64,000 nucleotides of DNA from Candidatus Frackibacter sp. WG13 (GTDB lineage Bacteria > Bacillota > Halanaerobiia > Halobacteroidales > Acetohalobiaceae), in contig NZ_FOTT01000006.1 of the NCBI RefSeq assembly GCF_900114655.1, positions 1 through 64,000 on the forward strand, read 5' to 3'. Both the position numbers and the translations under genes were made by a program. The notes under the pieces are model-generated. The model was not told where the DNA came from, did no database searches, and saw nothing but the letters and a program-made list of their open reading frames with translations. This document shows positions 9,273 through 17,181 of this stretch, in pieces. Every line of letters starts with the position of its first letter. Within the stretch, counting starts at the first letter, position 1.

Positions 9273-9946
9273 CTTACTCCCTCTTTCTCGTGCCCTAATA
9301 GTACCTTAAATACTTCAGCTTGATTCTCTGGTAAAGCAATAACTATCACTTTATCTCCTTTTAATAATCTAGTATCCCCCCGAGGAATAATCACTTCATC
9401 ACCTCTAATAACCGATCCTAATACTGAATCATAAGGCAGACTAACTTCACTTAAACTCCTCCCTAATACCGGTGATTCTTCTGTTAGAACTACTTGAGTG
9501 ACTGTTACCTTGCCTTCATCGATTGGAAAGAGGTTTGTCACATCATCAACAGTTACTTGCTGTTCAATTAAAGATGAAATAATTGAAGTTGTACTAATTA
9601 CTTTAGTAACTCCTAACTTTTGAAAGATCCATTCATTTGTCGGATTATTAACTAAAGCAAAGGTCTTAGGAACTTTAAATTTTTGTTCTGCTAACTGACA
9701 AATAAATAGATTATCTGGATCATTAGGAGTTAAAGCTGCTACAGCATCTGCTTTTAAAGCTTCTGCATCTTCTAAAAAATAAGGATCAGAACCATCGCCA
9801 TGAATGATAGTAGCCCTTAATTTCTTAGCTAATCTTTCACAATAATCCTGATCTCGATTAATAATAGTTACCTCATAACCTTTAGACAGAAAGGTTTTAG
9901 CTAAGAAATATACCACCTTCCCACCACCAATAATTATTACTTTCAT
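9269..9946 (-). CDS. trkA: TrkA-type regulatory subunit (RCK_N + RCK_C)
   Basis: 225 residues. A Rossmann domain (about 1-125) has an altered glycine motif (GGGKVVYF instead of GxGxxG) followed by a HGDGSDP segment. The RCK_C domain (about 140-220) contains LGRSLSEVSLP and IPRGDTRLLKGD. E. coli TrkA has two such N/C pairs in one chain. Here one complete pair is in this protein and an orphan N domain is encoded just upstream, so the gating ring is probably assembled from two polypeptides (inference). It overlaps trkH by 4 bp. Confidence 0.88.
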   Translation of the reverse strand: MKVIIIGGGKVVYFLAKTFLSKGYEVTIINRDQDYCERLAKKLRATIIHGDGSDPYFLEDAEALKADAVAALTPNDPDNLFICQLAEQKFKVPKTFALVNNPTNEWIFQKLGVTKVISTTSIISSLIEQQVTVDDVTNLFPIDEGKVTVTQVVLTEESPVLGRSLSEVSLPYDSVLGSVIRGDEVIIPRGDTRLLKGDKVIVIALPENQAEVFKVLLGHEKEGVR

Positions 9947-9972
9947 TTCATATTTCCTCCTATCACTAATTT

Positions 9973-10371
9973 CTAATCGAGGATCGCCTTCTCAAACTCT
10001 GTTACTGATAATGTAGTTGGACAAATAGTGTCAATTCCTAATTGATTATATATTTTCTCTCTTCTAGGCGCAAAAGTTCTAGCCAATACTTTAGGAACCT
10101 CAAAGATATCTTTAGCAATTTGCGCAATCATAGAATTTACATTATCATCAGTAGTTGTAGCAATTACTACATCTGCATTATCTATTTTCGCTTCTTTCAA
10201 CAGCTCAAATTCAGTGGCATCACCTAATAGAGTGAAACCCGTAAATTCAGTCGATAAGTTATTAAAGGCTTCTTCACGATTATCAATTACTACAACATCC
10301 TCCCCTTTTCTTGAAATTGAATTGGCTAAATGAGAACCGGCTTTGCCACAGCCAACAATTAAGATATACAT
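9973..10371 (-). CDS. stand-alone RCK_N (TrkA-N) domain protein
   Basis: 132 residues forming one Rossmann domain with an intact nucleotide motif (GCGKAGSHLA) and an acidic residue after the second strand (VIDNREE), then LGDATEF. No RCK_C domain follows; the chain ends at AILD after a short helix. It lies between a response-regulator gene (2 bp gap) and trkA (26 bp gap). It is probably the second half of a split TrkA that works with the downstream trkA/trkH pair. The ORF is intact and well spaced, so it is not simply a broken gene. Confidence 0.82.
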   Translation of the reverse strand: MYILIVGCGKAGSHLANSISRKGEDVVVIDNREEAFNNLSTEFTGFTLLGDATEFELLKEAKIDNADVVIATTTDDNVNSMIAQIAKDIFEVPKVLARTFAPRREKIYNQLGIDTICPTTLSVTEFEKAILD

Positions 10372-10373
10372 AT

Positions 10374-11081
10374 CTACTCACCCTCTTCTTCGCTTTCATT
10401 ATTTGCTTCTGTTTCTTCCCCAAGATTCATGCCATGCATACTATAATCAAACTTTCCAGTTCGTTCTAAATTATCCTGAGCAGGTTTATAAGTAGGGTCT
10501 AAAGCTAAAGCAGCTCGATATTGTTTCTGAGCTTCATTAACCTTACCTTCGATTTCTAATAAGACTCCTAATAGATTAAATGGTTCTGGTTTTGTGGCCT
10601 CTATACTAATCGCTTCTTTTAAATATTTAGCTGCTTTGTCATACTTTCTTTCGTTAATGCATGCTTTTGCAAACTCAACATATGAATTAAAATCATCTAA
10701 ATCTTCTTCATCTAAGCCTTGTCGGTCTAATACCCGTTCTACTATCTCGCGAATCTCAGATGGCGAAAATGGTTTGCGCAAGTAGTCACATGCACCTAAC
10801 TTCATACTTTCTACAGCAGTTTCAATTGTTCCATAAGCAGTAATCATTATTACATCTGCCTTAGGGTTAATCTCTTTTAACTTACCTAAAGTTTCAATTC
10901 CATCCATCCCGGGCATCTTCATATCTAATAAAACTAAATTATAATTATCTTCTTGGAACTTACCAACCCCATCTTCACCATTCACTGCTGTCTTTACTTC
11001 GTAAGCCTCTCCTTTCAAACATTGACTTAACGTATTTCGAATATTCTTTTCATCATCAATAATCAAAATTTTCTTCACCAC
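10374..11081 (-). CDS. response regulator with C-terminal TPR repeats
   Basis: 235 residues from the GTG at 11081, chosen because AGAGGTG lies six bases upstream; an ATG at 11102 lacks such a site. A receiver domain (about 1-120) has the acidic pair IIDDE, the phospho-acceptor in LVLLDMKMPGMDG and the lysine in LRKPFSPSE. Two TPR-like helical repeats follow (YDKAAKYLKEAI, VNEAQKQYRAAL). There is no DNA-binding domain, so output is probably through protein contact. It sits between the CheY-like gene and the orphan RCK_N gene, which suggests control of K+ transporter activity (inference). Confidence 0.85.
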   Translation of the reverse strand: MVKKILIIDDEKNIRNTLSQCLKGEAYEVKTAVNGEDGVGKFQEDNYNLVLLDMKMPGMDGIETLGKLKEINPKADVIMITAYGTIETAVESMKLGACDYLRKPFSPSEIREIVERVLDRQGLDEEDLDDFNSYVEFAKACINERKYDKAAKYLKEAISIEATKPEPFNLLGVLLEIEGKVNEAQKQYRAALALDPTYKPAQDNLERTGKFDYSMHGMNLGEETEANNESEEEGE

Positions 11082-11133
11082 TTTTATCACCTCTTTAAAC
11101 ATTTTTTCTAACTTTTATATTAGTTATTCTTAC

Positions 11134-11493
11134 TTAAATATTTTCTCCAACCTTATCTAACAATTCACTAGGTTCAAAAGGTTTTACTAGATAATCATCA
11201 GCTCCTAATTTCATTGCTTTTTTAATATCCTTTTCTTCAGCCTTAGCACTCAACATTACTATTGGAATATCTTTAGTTTTATCATCTTCCCTAAGCGCTT
11301 CACATACTAAATATCCATTCATTTTAGGAATTAATATATCTAACAAAACTAAGTCTGGTTTTTGACGTAATGCCCGGTCTACAGCCGTTACTCCATCTTC
11401 AACTACCGCAACTTCATAACCAGCGCCTTCTAAGCACATCTTAACTGATAAGATTATATTCTTAGTATCTTCCACTAATAAGATTCTTCCCAT
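11134..11493 (-). CDS. single-domain response regulator (CheY-like)
   Basis: 119 residues, receiver domain only. The acidic pocket is VED near the N terminus, the phospho-acceptor is Asp52 in LVLLDILIPKMNG, and the conserved lysine lies in DDYLVKPFEPSE. With no effector domain it probably works as a phospho-relay intermediate or by docking. It starts 11 bp after the histidine kinase gene, so the kinase is its likely phosphodonor. Together with the TPR response regulator it forms a three-gene signalling unit inside the K+ uptake operon. Confidence 0.9.
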   Translation of the reverse strand: MGRILLVEDTKNIILSVKMCLEGAGYEVAVVEDGVTAVDRALRQKPDLVLLDILIPKMNGYLVCEALREDDKTKDIPIVMLSAKAEEKDIKKAMKLGADDYLVKPFEPSELLDKVGENI

Positions 11494-11504
11494 TATCTAC
11501 CCTC

Positions 11505-13349
11505 CTAACCAGCCAACAATAAGGTAAACGTAAATTTACTACCTTCTCCAACTTCACTATCTACCCATATCTTTCCACCGTGGGCTTCTACTATCTCCTT
11601 TACAATTGCTAATCCTAATCCTGTTCCACTAACATCTATTGCATTCTCACCTTTTACTCGCACAAACTTTTCGAATATCTTATCTTGATATTCTTCTGGA
11701 ATACCTATACCTGTATCCTCAACTGATACATAAACTCTATTACCTTTTTTTGCTGCACTGACTTCTATCTTACCATTACCTTTAGTATATCTTAGGGCAT
11801 TACCTACTAAGTTACTTAAAACCCAAGTTATCTTATTAGAATCGGCTTTGACTAATGGTAGTTCTTGTGGAAGCTTAGTTAATATATCTACTCCCTGTTC
11901 TTTAGCTTGCTCTTCAAGCGGTCTAACTGAAGCATTAACTAAATCTCCTAAATTGATACTATCTAAATTAATCTGAATCTTTCCTGATTCAATCTTAGAT
12001 AGGTCTAATAAGTCATCTACCAAATCAATTAGTCGCTTACAATCCTCATGTGCAGCTGCTAATAATTCTTTTTGATCATCATTAACTTCTCCTGGAGTCT
12101 CTTCTAATAGAAGGCTAAGTCCCATATTCATTGAAGTTAATGGTGTTCTAAATTCATGAGATACTGTAGAAACAAAGTCTGATTTCAAATCATCCACTTC
12201 CTTCAAATGAGTGATATCATCTAAGAAAGTAATAACCCGCGATACCTCTTCTTCCTTATCAAGTACTGGAGTAACCATTAATCGATAGTAGTGTTCTTTA
12301 TTTTGATAAGAAAACTTTAATACTTTCTCTTTTTGATTAGTATCTCTTATAAACCCATTCTCTGCTACTTCTTCTATCTTTGCGAAAATTTCTTCTTCTT
12401 TAATTACTTCTAGGAAGTGTCTACCAACTACTTCCTCTTCTCTTATGCCAAATAACTTCTCAGCAATTGGATTTAATAGTACAATCTTATGTTCTTTATC
12501 AGTAACAATAATTGGACTATTGATACTTTTAACTATAGCCTCTGATTTATTCTTTTCAGCCATTAATTTATTAACATTCATCTCTTCATAATCTTTTAAA
12601 CGCTTAGTCATCTGATTAAATTCAACAGCTAGTTCTCCAATTTCATCATTCGACTTTACTTCTATCTCCTGATTTAACTCTCCCTGACCTACTTTCTGAA
12701 CAGTTTCAATTAACTTTTCAGTTGGTTTAATAATTAAATTCGATATATAAATCCCAAATAATAATGCTAAAACAATAGCAACAATTGAAATAATCGCTGT
12801 TGAATAGACGGCATCATTAGCATTTTTGTTAGCTCGTTTCTGAGCTTTAACCATAGCATTCTGATTTACTTCTAGTAAGTCCTGACACCAGCCTTTAATT
12901 TCATTAAAGTGCGGCATCGCCTTAGTTAGATAAAATTCTTTAGCTTGTTGTGGGTTTTTTTGATATTTAATCTGTAACTGATTAAAATCTTGTAGGTATT
13001 TAGTAAATCCTTTATCTATCTTATTTAGAATATCTCTTTCTTCTCTAATGGTAATATTATCTTCAGCCCGTGAAAACCACTTAAGAAACTCTTTTTCATT
13101 ACTTCTATAGACTTCAGTACCTTTATCCTGTCTACCAAATAAGAAAAGAAGCTCAGCACTATCCTGCCTCTCTAAAGACCCAATCATATTTTGAGCAGCA
13201 ATTACACTACGATAATTTTCTACCATAATATCATTAATGGCATTACTTAAACCTAAGAAATTATTAATAGACCATAGTGCTACTCCTGAAATTATCAAAA
13301 TTAAGATAAGATATCCAGCTAATATCTTAGTCCGTAAGGTATTAAACAT
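11505..13349 (-). CDS. membrane histidine kinase with HAMP and PAS domains
   Basis: 614 residues. TM1 is about 8-30, then an extracytoplasmic helical sensor of about 145 residues (four-helix-bundle type), and TM2 about 180-205. HAMP is about 203-255, PAS about 268-380. HisKA has the phosphorylated His398 in the FVSTVSHEFRTPLTSM region. The HATPase domain has N, G1 and G2 boxes (NLVGNALRYT, DTGIGIPEE, GTGLGLAI). It has the WalK/PhoR-like layout with a larger sensor. It is flanked by ktrA and its two response regulators. A signal such as turgor, K+ or ionic strength is plausible from context but not shown by sequence. Confidence 0.93.
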   Translation of the reverse strand: MFNTLRTKILAGYLILILIISGVALWSINNFLGLSNAINDIMVENYRSVIAAQNMIGSLERQDSAELLFLFGRQDKGTEVYRSNEKEFLKWFSRAEDNITIREERDILNKIDKGFTKYLQDFNQLQIKYQKNPQQAKEFYLTKAMPHFNEIKGWCQDLLEVNQNAMVKAQKRANKNANDAVYSTAIISIVAIVLALLFGIYISNLIIKPTEKLIETVQKVGQGELNQEIEVKSNDEIGELAVEFNQMTKRLKDYEEMNVNKLMAEKNKSEAIVKSINSPIIVTDKEHKIVLLNPIAEKLFGIREEEVVGRHFLEVIKEEEIFAKIEEVAENGFIRDTNQKEKVLKFSYQNKEHYYRLMVTPVLDKEEEVSRVITFLDDITHLKEVDDLKSDFVSTVSHEFRTPLTSMNMGLSLLLEETPGEVNDDQKELLAAAHEDCKRLIDLVDDLLDLSKIESGKIQINLDSINLGDLVNASVRPLEEQAKEQGVDILTKLPQELPLVKADSNKITWVLSNLVGNALRYTKGNGKIEVSAAKKGNRVYVSVEDTGIGIPEEYQDKIFEKFVRVKGENAIDVSGTGLGLAIVKEIVEAHGGKIWVDSEVGEGSKFTFTLLLAG

Positions 13350-13397
13350 AAAGCTCCTCCTATTCTAGATTAATTATATGTTTATCTATTCCTTAAA

Positions 13398-14057
13398 TTA
13401 ATATTCTCTAAGTTTATCTAAGCCTTCATCTTTACCCATTACCACTAAGATATCACCGGCCTCAATACGATCATCTGCTTCGGGAGTAACATTAATATCA
13501 TCACCTTTTTTAATAGCAATAACATTAACACCAAATTTAACTCGCAAAGCCAATTCTCTTAGAGTTTTACCTACTAACTTAGTAGTTGCTCGCACTTCAA
13601 TAATACTATAATCTGGAGCTAACTCTATATAGTCTAGCACATTAGATGTAACTAAGTTATGCGCCACTCGTGTCCCCATATCTCGTTCTGGATATACTAT
13701 TTTATCAGCACCAATCTTACTTAGAACTTTGCCGTGTAGATTATCCTGAGCCTTAACTACTACATAAGGTACTCCTAATTCCTTTAAAACTAAAGTAGCC
13801 AAAATATTAGAATGTACATCATCACCGATACTTACTACTGCTACATCAAAGTTATTAACTCCTAATGTCTTTAAAGAATCCTCATCCGTAGCATCGGCCT
13901 GCACGGCATGAGTTACTAGATTACTAATCTCTTGAATAGGATCTTCATCACGATCAATAGCCAAAACGTCATGTCCTTGTTCTGCTAATGTAGCTGCTAC
14001 ACTAGTACCAAAACGTCCTAATCCAATTACAATAAATTGTTTCATATCATCACTCAT
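13398..14057 (-). CDS. ktrA: KtrA-type K+ uptake regulatory subunit (first copy)
   Basis: 219 residues, with RCK_N carrying GLGRFG and RCK_C spanning about 140-219. It is very similar along its whole length to the protein at 5397-6044; shared stretches include KIVYPERDMGTR. The ATG at 14057 is preceded by GGAGTG. It follows ktrB by 35 bp and lies directly behind the c-di-AMP riboswitch. If its RCK_C binds c-di-AMP as in known KtrA proteins, the nucleotide would act on both transcription and gating. Confidence 0.93.
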   Translation of the reverse strand: MSDDMKQFIVIGLGRFGTSVAATLAEQGHDVLAIDRDEDPIQEISNLVTHAVQADATDEDSLKTLGVNNFDVAVVSIGDDVHSNILATLVLKELGVPYVVVKAQDNLHGKVLSKIGADKIVYPERDMGTRVAHNLVTSNVLDYIELAPDYSIIEVRATTKLVGKTLRELALRVKFGVNVIAIKKGDDINVTPEADDRIEAGDILVVMGKDEGLDKLREY

Positions 14058-14092
14058 ATTATCACTCCTCTAAATATACTCTCCTAATCTAA

Positions 14093-15436
14093 TTATCCAA
14101 CTAAGATCTTTTCTTTTGGATATCTAATATTAGCTTTTTCTTCTTTGTAACCAATCGCTAAGGCTAAAGTTAACGGACCTACTCGCCCAGCAAACATCGT
14201 TAAGGTAATTAATACCTTCCCTATTATCGACAGTTTTCCTGTTACCCCTGTTGATAGACCTACCGTTCCAAAAGCAGATACTGTCTCAAAAAAGAGATCT
14301 AGAAAATTCATATCCTCAGTTATAGTTAGAATCATAGTAACTGTAACTATCAAAAGTAATGAAATAATTATGATCGATAGCGCTTTAAATATAATTTCCT
14401 TAGCTAAACGACGTTTAAATATTTCTATATCTCTTCGCCCAGTTATCATTGCGTATACTACAGCAACAACTGCACCAAAGGTAGTAGTTTTAACCCCACC
14501 TCCAGTAGAACCCGGTGATGCACCAATGAACATTAAAATAATCACGAAGAAAAGCGTTGAACTCTTTAATGCTCCTGTAGGAACAGTATTAAAACCAGCC
14601 GTTCTTGGAGTTACAGATAGGAAATAAGAAGCTAAAGCTTTGTCTCCTAGCGATAAATCACCTATAGTTTCTGGATTTGAATACTCTAAAGCAAAAACAA
14701 CAATTGTACCAAATATAATTAAAAATATTGTAACTGATAATACTAATTTAGTTTGTAAAGAATATCGTTTAAAGTTGCGTTTATTACTATACAATTCTGC
14801 AATTACAGCAAAACCGATTCCACCAAGAATGATTAAAGTAGTAATTACTAAATTAATAGTAATATCCCCAGTGAAATTTTCTAAACTATTGCCAAATAAA
14901 TCAAATCCTGCGTTATTAAAAGCTGATACAGCGTGAAAAATAGCAAAGTATAGCGCTTTCAATGGCGGATAATCTTTGAGTAAACGTAGAAATAGAATTA
15001 AAGCACCTACACCTTCGATTGTAAAAGCAACCATCAGGACATACCTAACTAACCTAATGATTCCTGATAATTGAAATTGGTCTAAATCCTGTTGAATGAC
15101 TAACCTTTCTTTTAAAGTAATCTTTTTTCCTACTAACAGGGCAAATAACGTGGACATACTCATGATTCCTAAACCGCCGATTTGAATTAGAATCATAATT
15201 AAAATCTGCCCGAACATAGAAAAGAAAGTACTAGTATTCTCTACAATTAATCCTGTTACCGCTGTTGCCGACGTAGCCGTGAATAGAGCATCAACAAAAG
15301 GCATGCTTTGTCCACTAGCAGTAGCAATTGGCAATGACAATAAGATTGAACCGATTAAAATAACAACTAAATAACCTAAAGCTAAGACTTGTGCCGGCGT
15401 TAACTTATTTAAATCAAATCTATCATTTGCTCTCAT
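14093..15436 (-). CDS. ktrB: KtrB-type K+ translocating subunit (first copy)
   Basis: 447 residues from the ATG at 15436, which has AAAGGGA eight bases upstream. A longer GTG reading from 15481 runs into the riboswitch terminator and is not the true start. Four pore repeats are visible (TAVTGLIV, VSAFNNAGFDLFG, PRTAGFNT, VSAFGTVGLSTG), plus the GASPGSTGGG loop typical of the family. It is the first gene of an eight-gene operon: ktrB-ktrA-kinase-two regulators-orphan RCK_N-trkA-trkH. It is paralogous to the protein at 6070-7443. Confidence 0.94.
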   Translation of the reverse strand: MRANDRFDLNKLTPAQVLALGYLVVILIGSILLSLPIATASGQSMPFVDALFTATSATAVTGLIVENTSTFFSMFGQILIMILIQIGGLGIMSMSTLFALLVGKKITLKERLVIQQDLDQFQLSGIIRLVRYVLMVAFTIEGVGALILFLRLLKDYPPLKALYFAIFHAVSAFNNAGFDLFGNSLENFTGDITINLVITTLIILGGIGFAVIAELYSNKRNFKRYSLQTKLVLSVTIFLIIFGTIVVFALEYSNPETIGDLSLGDKALASYFLSVTPRTAGFNTVPTGALKSSTLFFVIILMFIGASPGSTGGGVKTTTFGAVVAVVYAMITGRRDIEIFKRRLAKEIIFKALSIIIISLLLIVTVTMILTITEDMNFLDLFFETVSAFGTVGLSTGVTGKLSIIGKVLITLTMFAGRVGPLTLALAIGYKEEKANIRYPKEKILVG

Positions 15437-15470
15437 CTTTACATCCCTTTCTAAATTTAAAATTAGGCAT

Positions 15471-15504
15471 AGAAAAACCACAGGAACACCTACCTGTGGT
15501 AATT
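15471..15504 (-). terminator. riboswitch expression-platform terminator
   Basis: On the minus strand ACCACAGG, a short loop and CCTGTGGT are followed by five T. It lies between the c-di-AMP aptamer and the ktrB start, so ligand binding is expected to favour termination. Confidence 0.88.
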
Positions 15505-15665
15505 ATGGTCTTCCTCTTCCAACGCCTACGAAGTTAGCTGTCGGGTTCGGGTTGAAAGAGTAACCCTACCATTTCCAATCCTATATCAGTAAGCTTGAAA
15601 AGTAGATTCACCCCAAAAGAAAGTGGGTCCCCCGCTTCCAAATGGAATTAAGCGTTTTAACCGTT
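15475..15665 (-). promoter_or_regulatory. c-di-AMP riboswitch (ydaO/yuaA type)
   Basis: Conserved blocks of the class appear in order on the minus strand: CGCTTAATTCC, GCGGGGGACCCA, GGGGTGAATC, GGTAGGGTTAC, CCCGAACCCGACAGCTAAC and CGTAGGCGTT, then the terminator. In characterised cases this RNA switches K+ transporter and wall hydrolase genes off when c-di-AMP is high. Here it precedes ktrB, a classic target. Confidence 0.95.
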
Positions 15666-15683
15666 TTTAATTTTGTTGCTTAT

Positions 15684-15712
15684 ATTATACTATAGTTTTT
15701 TATTTATGTAAA
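15684..15712 (-). promoter_or_regulatory. promoter of the K+ uptake operon
   Basis: TTTACA (15707-15712), 17 bp, TATAAT (15684-15689) on the minus strand, just upstream of the riboswitch. Confidence 0.75.
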
Positions 15713-15724
15713 GTAACAGAATAA

Positions 15725-15756
15725 GAAAAAGGCATGGGATAAACCCCATACCTTTC
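15725..15756 (-). terminator. terminator of infC-rpmI-rplT
   Basis: AGGTATGGGG and CCCATGCCT form a hairpin followed by TTTTT on the minus strand, just past the rplT stop. Confidence 0.9.
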
Positions 15757-15766
15757 TACTTACTAA

Positions 15767-16120
15767 CTAGATATTTTCTTTAGCTAATGTAACTAATTCA
15801 CCAAAAGCTTCGTCATCATTAACTGCTAAATCAGCTAACATTTTACGGTTAATATCAACATCTGCTTGCTTTAGACCATGGATAAATCTACTATAAGAAA
15901 GACCATGATTTCTAGCTGCAGCATTGATTCGAGTAATCCATAACTTTCTGAAGTTTCGCTTCTTCTGCTTTCTATCTCGATACGCATAATGTAATGACTT
16001 CAATACCTGTTCTTTAGCAGGTCTATATAACTTACTCTTAGAACCAAAATACCCTTTAGCTAATTTTAAGATTCGCTTTCTTCTTTTGCGTCGTTTAGTA
16101 CCTCGTTTAACACGTGGCAT
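15767..16120 (-). CDS. rplT: 50S ribosomal protein L20
   Basis: 117 residues, normal length. It has the basic N-terminal tail ([18 protein letters not shown]) and the globular RNA-binding part ([29 protein letters not shown]). L20 is an early 23S rRNA-binding assembly protein. In Firmicutes it also represses its own operon by binding the leader ahead of infC, and a leader of that type is present here. It is the last gene of infC-rpmI-rplT, 49 bp after rpmI, with a strong terminator after it. Confidence 0.98.
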   Translation of the reverse strand: MPRVKRGTKRRKRRKRILKLAKGYFGSKSKLYRPAKEQVLKSLHYAYRDRKQKKRNFRKLWITRINAAARNHGLSYSRFIHGLKQADVDINRKMLADLAVNDDEAFGELVTLAKENI

Positions 16121-16169
16121 CCTAATCCCTCCTTTACCTAAAATAAATCTATATAAAATTCAAAATTAA

Positions 16170-16367
16170 TTATTCATATGGTAATAGTTCGTCTAATTTC
16201 TTTTGGTCTGCTTTAGAAACTACTGCATCTTTTCTTAATTTTCTCTTTTTATTACCTGACTTTTTAGTTAACAGGTGGTTCTTATAAGCTTTCTTACGCT
16301 TATATTTACCTTTAGCAGTCTTCTTAAATCGTTTCTTAGCACCTTTATGCGTCTTCATTTTCGGCAT
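16170..16367 (-). CDS. rpmI: 50S ribosomal protein L35
   Basis: 65 residues, very basic, with the canonical start [20 protein letters not shown] and the end typical of L35 ([14 protein letters not shown]). It is a small 23S rRNA-binding protein of the large subunit. It lies between infC (26 bp) and rplT (49 bp). The AAAGGAGGAAATAA-type site before the ATG fixes the start. Confidence 0.97.
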   Translation of the reverse strand: MPKMKTHKGAKKRFKKTAKGKYKRKKAYKNHLLTKKSGNKKRKLRKDAVVSKADQKKLDELLPYE

Positions 16368-16393
16368 AAATTATTTCCTCCTTTATTCTTTAT

Positions 16394-16912
16394 CTATTCC
16401 TTATCACTTTTTGGTGTAACCATCATTAACATGTTACGACCTTCCATCTTAGGCTTGCTTTCCATTTTACCTAAATCTTCTATTTCAGCAAAGAAATCCT
16501 CCATTAAATCATATCCTAACTCTTTATGAGTAATTTCTCTCCCTCTAAATTTAATCTTAACTTTAACTTTGTCTTTATTATTTAAGAACCTTTTAGCCAT
16601 ATTAACTTTTACATTAAAGTCGTGTTCTTCAATCTTAACACTCATTTGTACTTCTTTTACGTTCATGACATTCTGGTTCTTCTTAGCTTCTTTAGCTTTC
16701 TTAGCCTGCTCATACTTGTACTTACCATAATCAAGAATTCTACAGACAGGCGGGTTAGCATTTGGAGCTACTTCTACTAAATCTAAACCTCGCTCTTTTG
16801 CCAAGTTTAAGCCTTTCTTTAATGGCATAATCCCAATCTGGTCTCCATCATTATTAATTACTCTAACCTCTCTCGCTCTAATTCGTTCATTAACTCTTAA
16901 ATCCTTACTAAT
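16394..16912 (-). CDS. infC: translation initiation factor IF-3, AUU start codon
   Basis: 172 residues when read from an ATT codon at 16912. From the first in-frame ATG (16828) only 144 residues remain and the conserved N-terminal segment (KDLRVNERIR...) is lost. AGGAGG lies nine bases before the ATT. AUU is the well-known rare start of infC; IF-3 rejects it and so limits its own synthesis. Both IF-3 domains are intact: the N domain to about residue 75, a lysine-rich linker, and the C domain with VKVKIKFRGREITH. It is the first gene of infC-rpmI-rplT behind an L20-type leader. Confidence 0.96.
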   Translation of the reverse strand: MSKDLRVNERIRAREVRVINNDGDQIGIMPLKKGLNLAKERGLDLVEVAPNANPPVCRILDYGKYKYEQAKKAKEAKKNQNVMNVKEVQMSVKIEEHDFNVKVNMAKRFLNNKDKVKVKIKFRGREITHKELGYDLMEDFFAEIEDLGKMESKPKMEGRNMLMMVTPKSDKE

Positions 16913-16964
16913 TTTTATGCACCTCCTGAGTTTTTAACAAAACTTAACATAGCCTAAAGATTAA

Positions 16965-17142
16965 AATTAAAAAACGGGTAGCCTAATATAGACATAGACC
17001 ACCCGCAAACTTATCAATAATACTAGTCGCAATCAGATATAATTATAACAGTGATATAGACACTACTCTATGCGACTACTTATTAACCCTCGATTGATAC
17101 CGATAGGTGTGAAGCGGATGGCTTCCTCTTTATTGTCCACTC
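16965..17142 (-). promoter_or_regulatory. L20-type ribosomal leader of infC-rpmI-rplT
   Basis: A leader of about 180 bases contains the AGAGGAAGCC/GCTTC segment and a further pairing around GTCGCATAGAGTAG/CTAGT-like arms. It ends in the terminator at 16969-17007. Position and parts match the Firmicute rplT leader, where excess L20 promotes termination. The exact fold was not computed. Confidence 0.8.
16969..17007 (-). terminator. leader attenuator terminator of infC operon
   Basis: GCGGGTGG and CTACCCG form a hairpin followed by six T on the minus strand, about 60 bases before the infC start. Confidence 0.85.
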
Positions 17143-17143
17143 A

Positions 17144-17172
17144 ATTATAGCACATTATTTTAGACAAGTCAA
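17144..17172 (-). promoter_or_regulatory. promoter of infC operon
   Basis: TTGACT (17167-17172), 17 bp, TATAAT (17144-17149) on the minus strand, immediately after thrS. Confidence 0.85.
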
Positions 17173-17181
17173 ATATAAAAA

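Noticed and set aside
14370-14936. two plus-strand ORFs of 85 and 98 residues
   Set aside because: Both are antisense shadows of ktrB, without ribosome sites.
15437-15481. 15-codon N-terminal extension of KtrB from a GTG at 15481
   Set aside because: It begins inside the riboswitch terminator and has no ribosome site; the ATG at 15436 has one.
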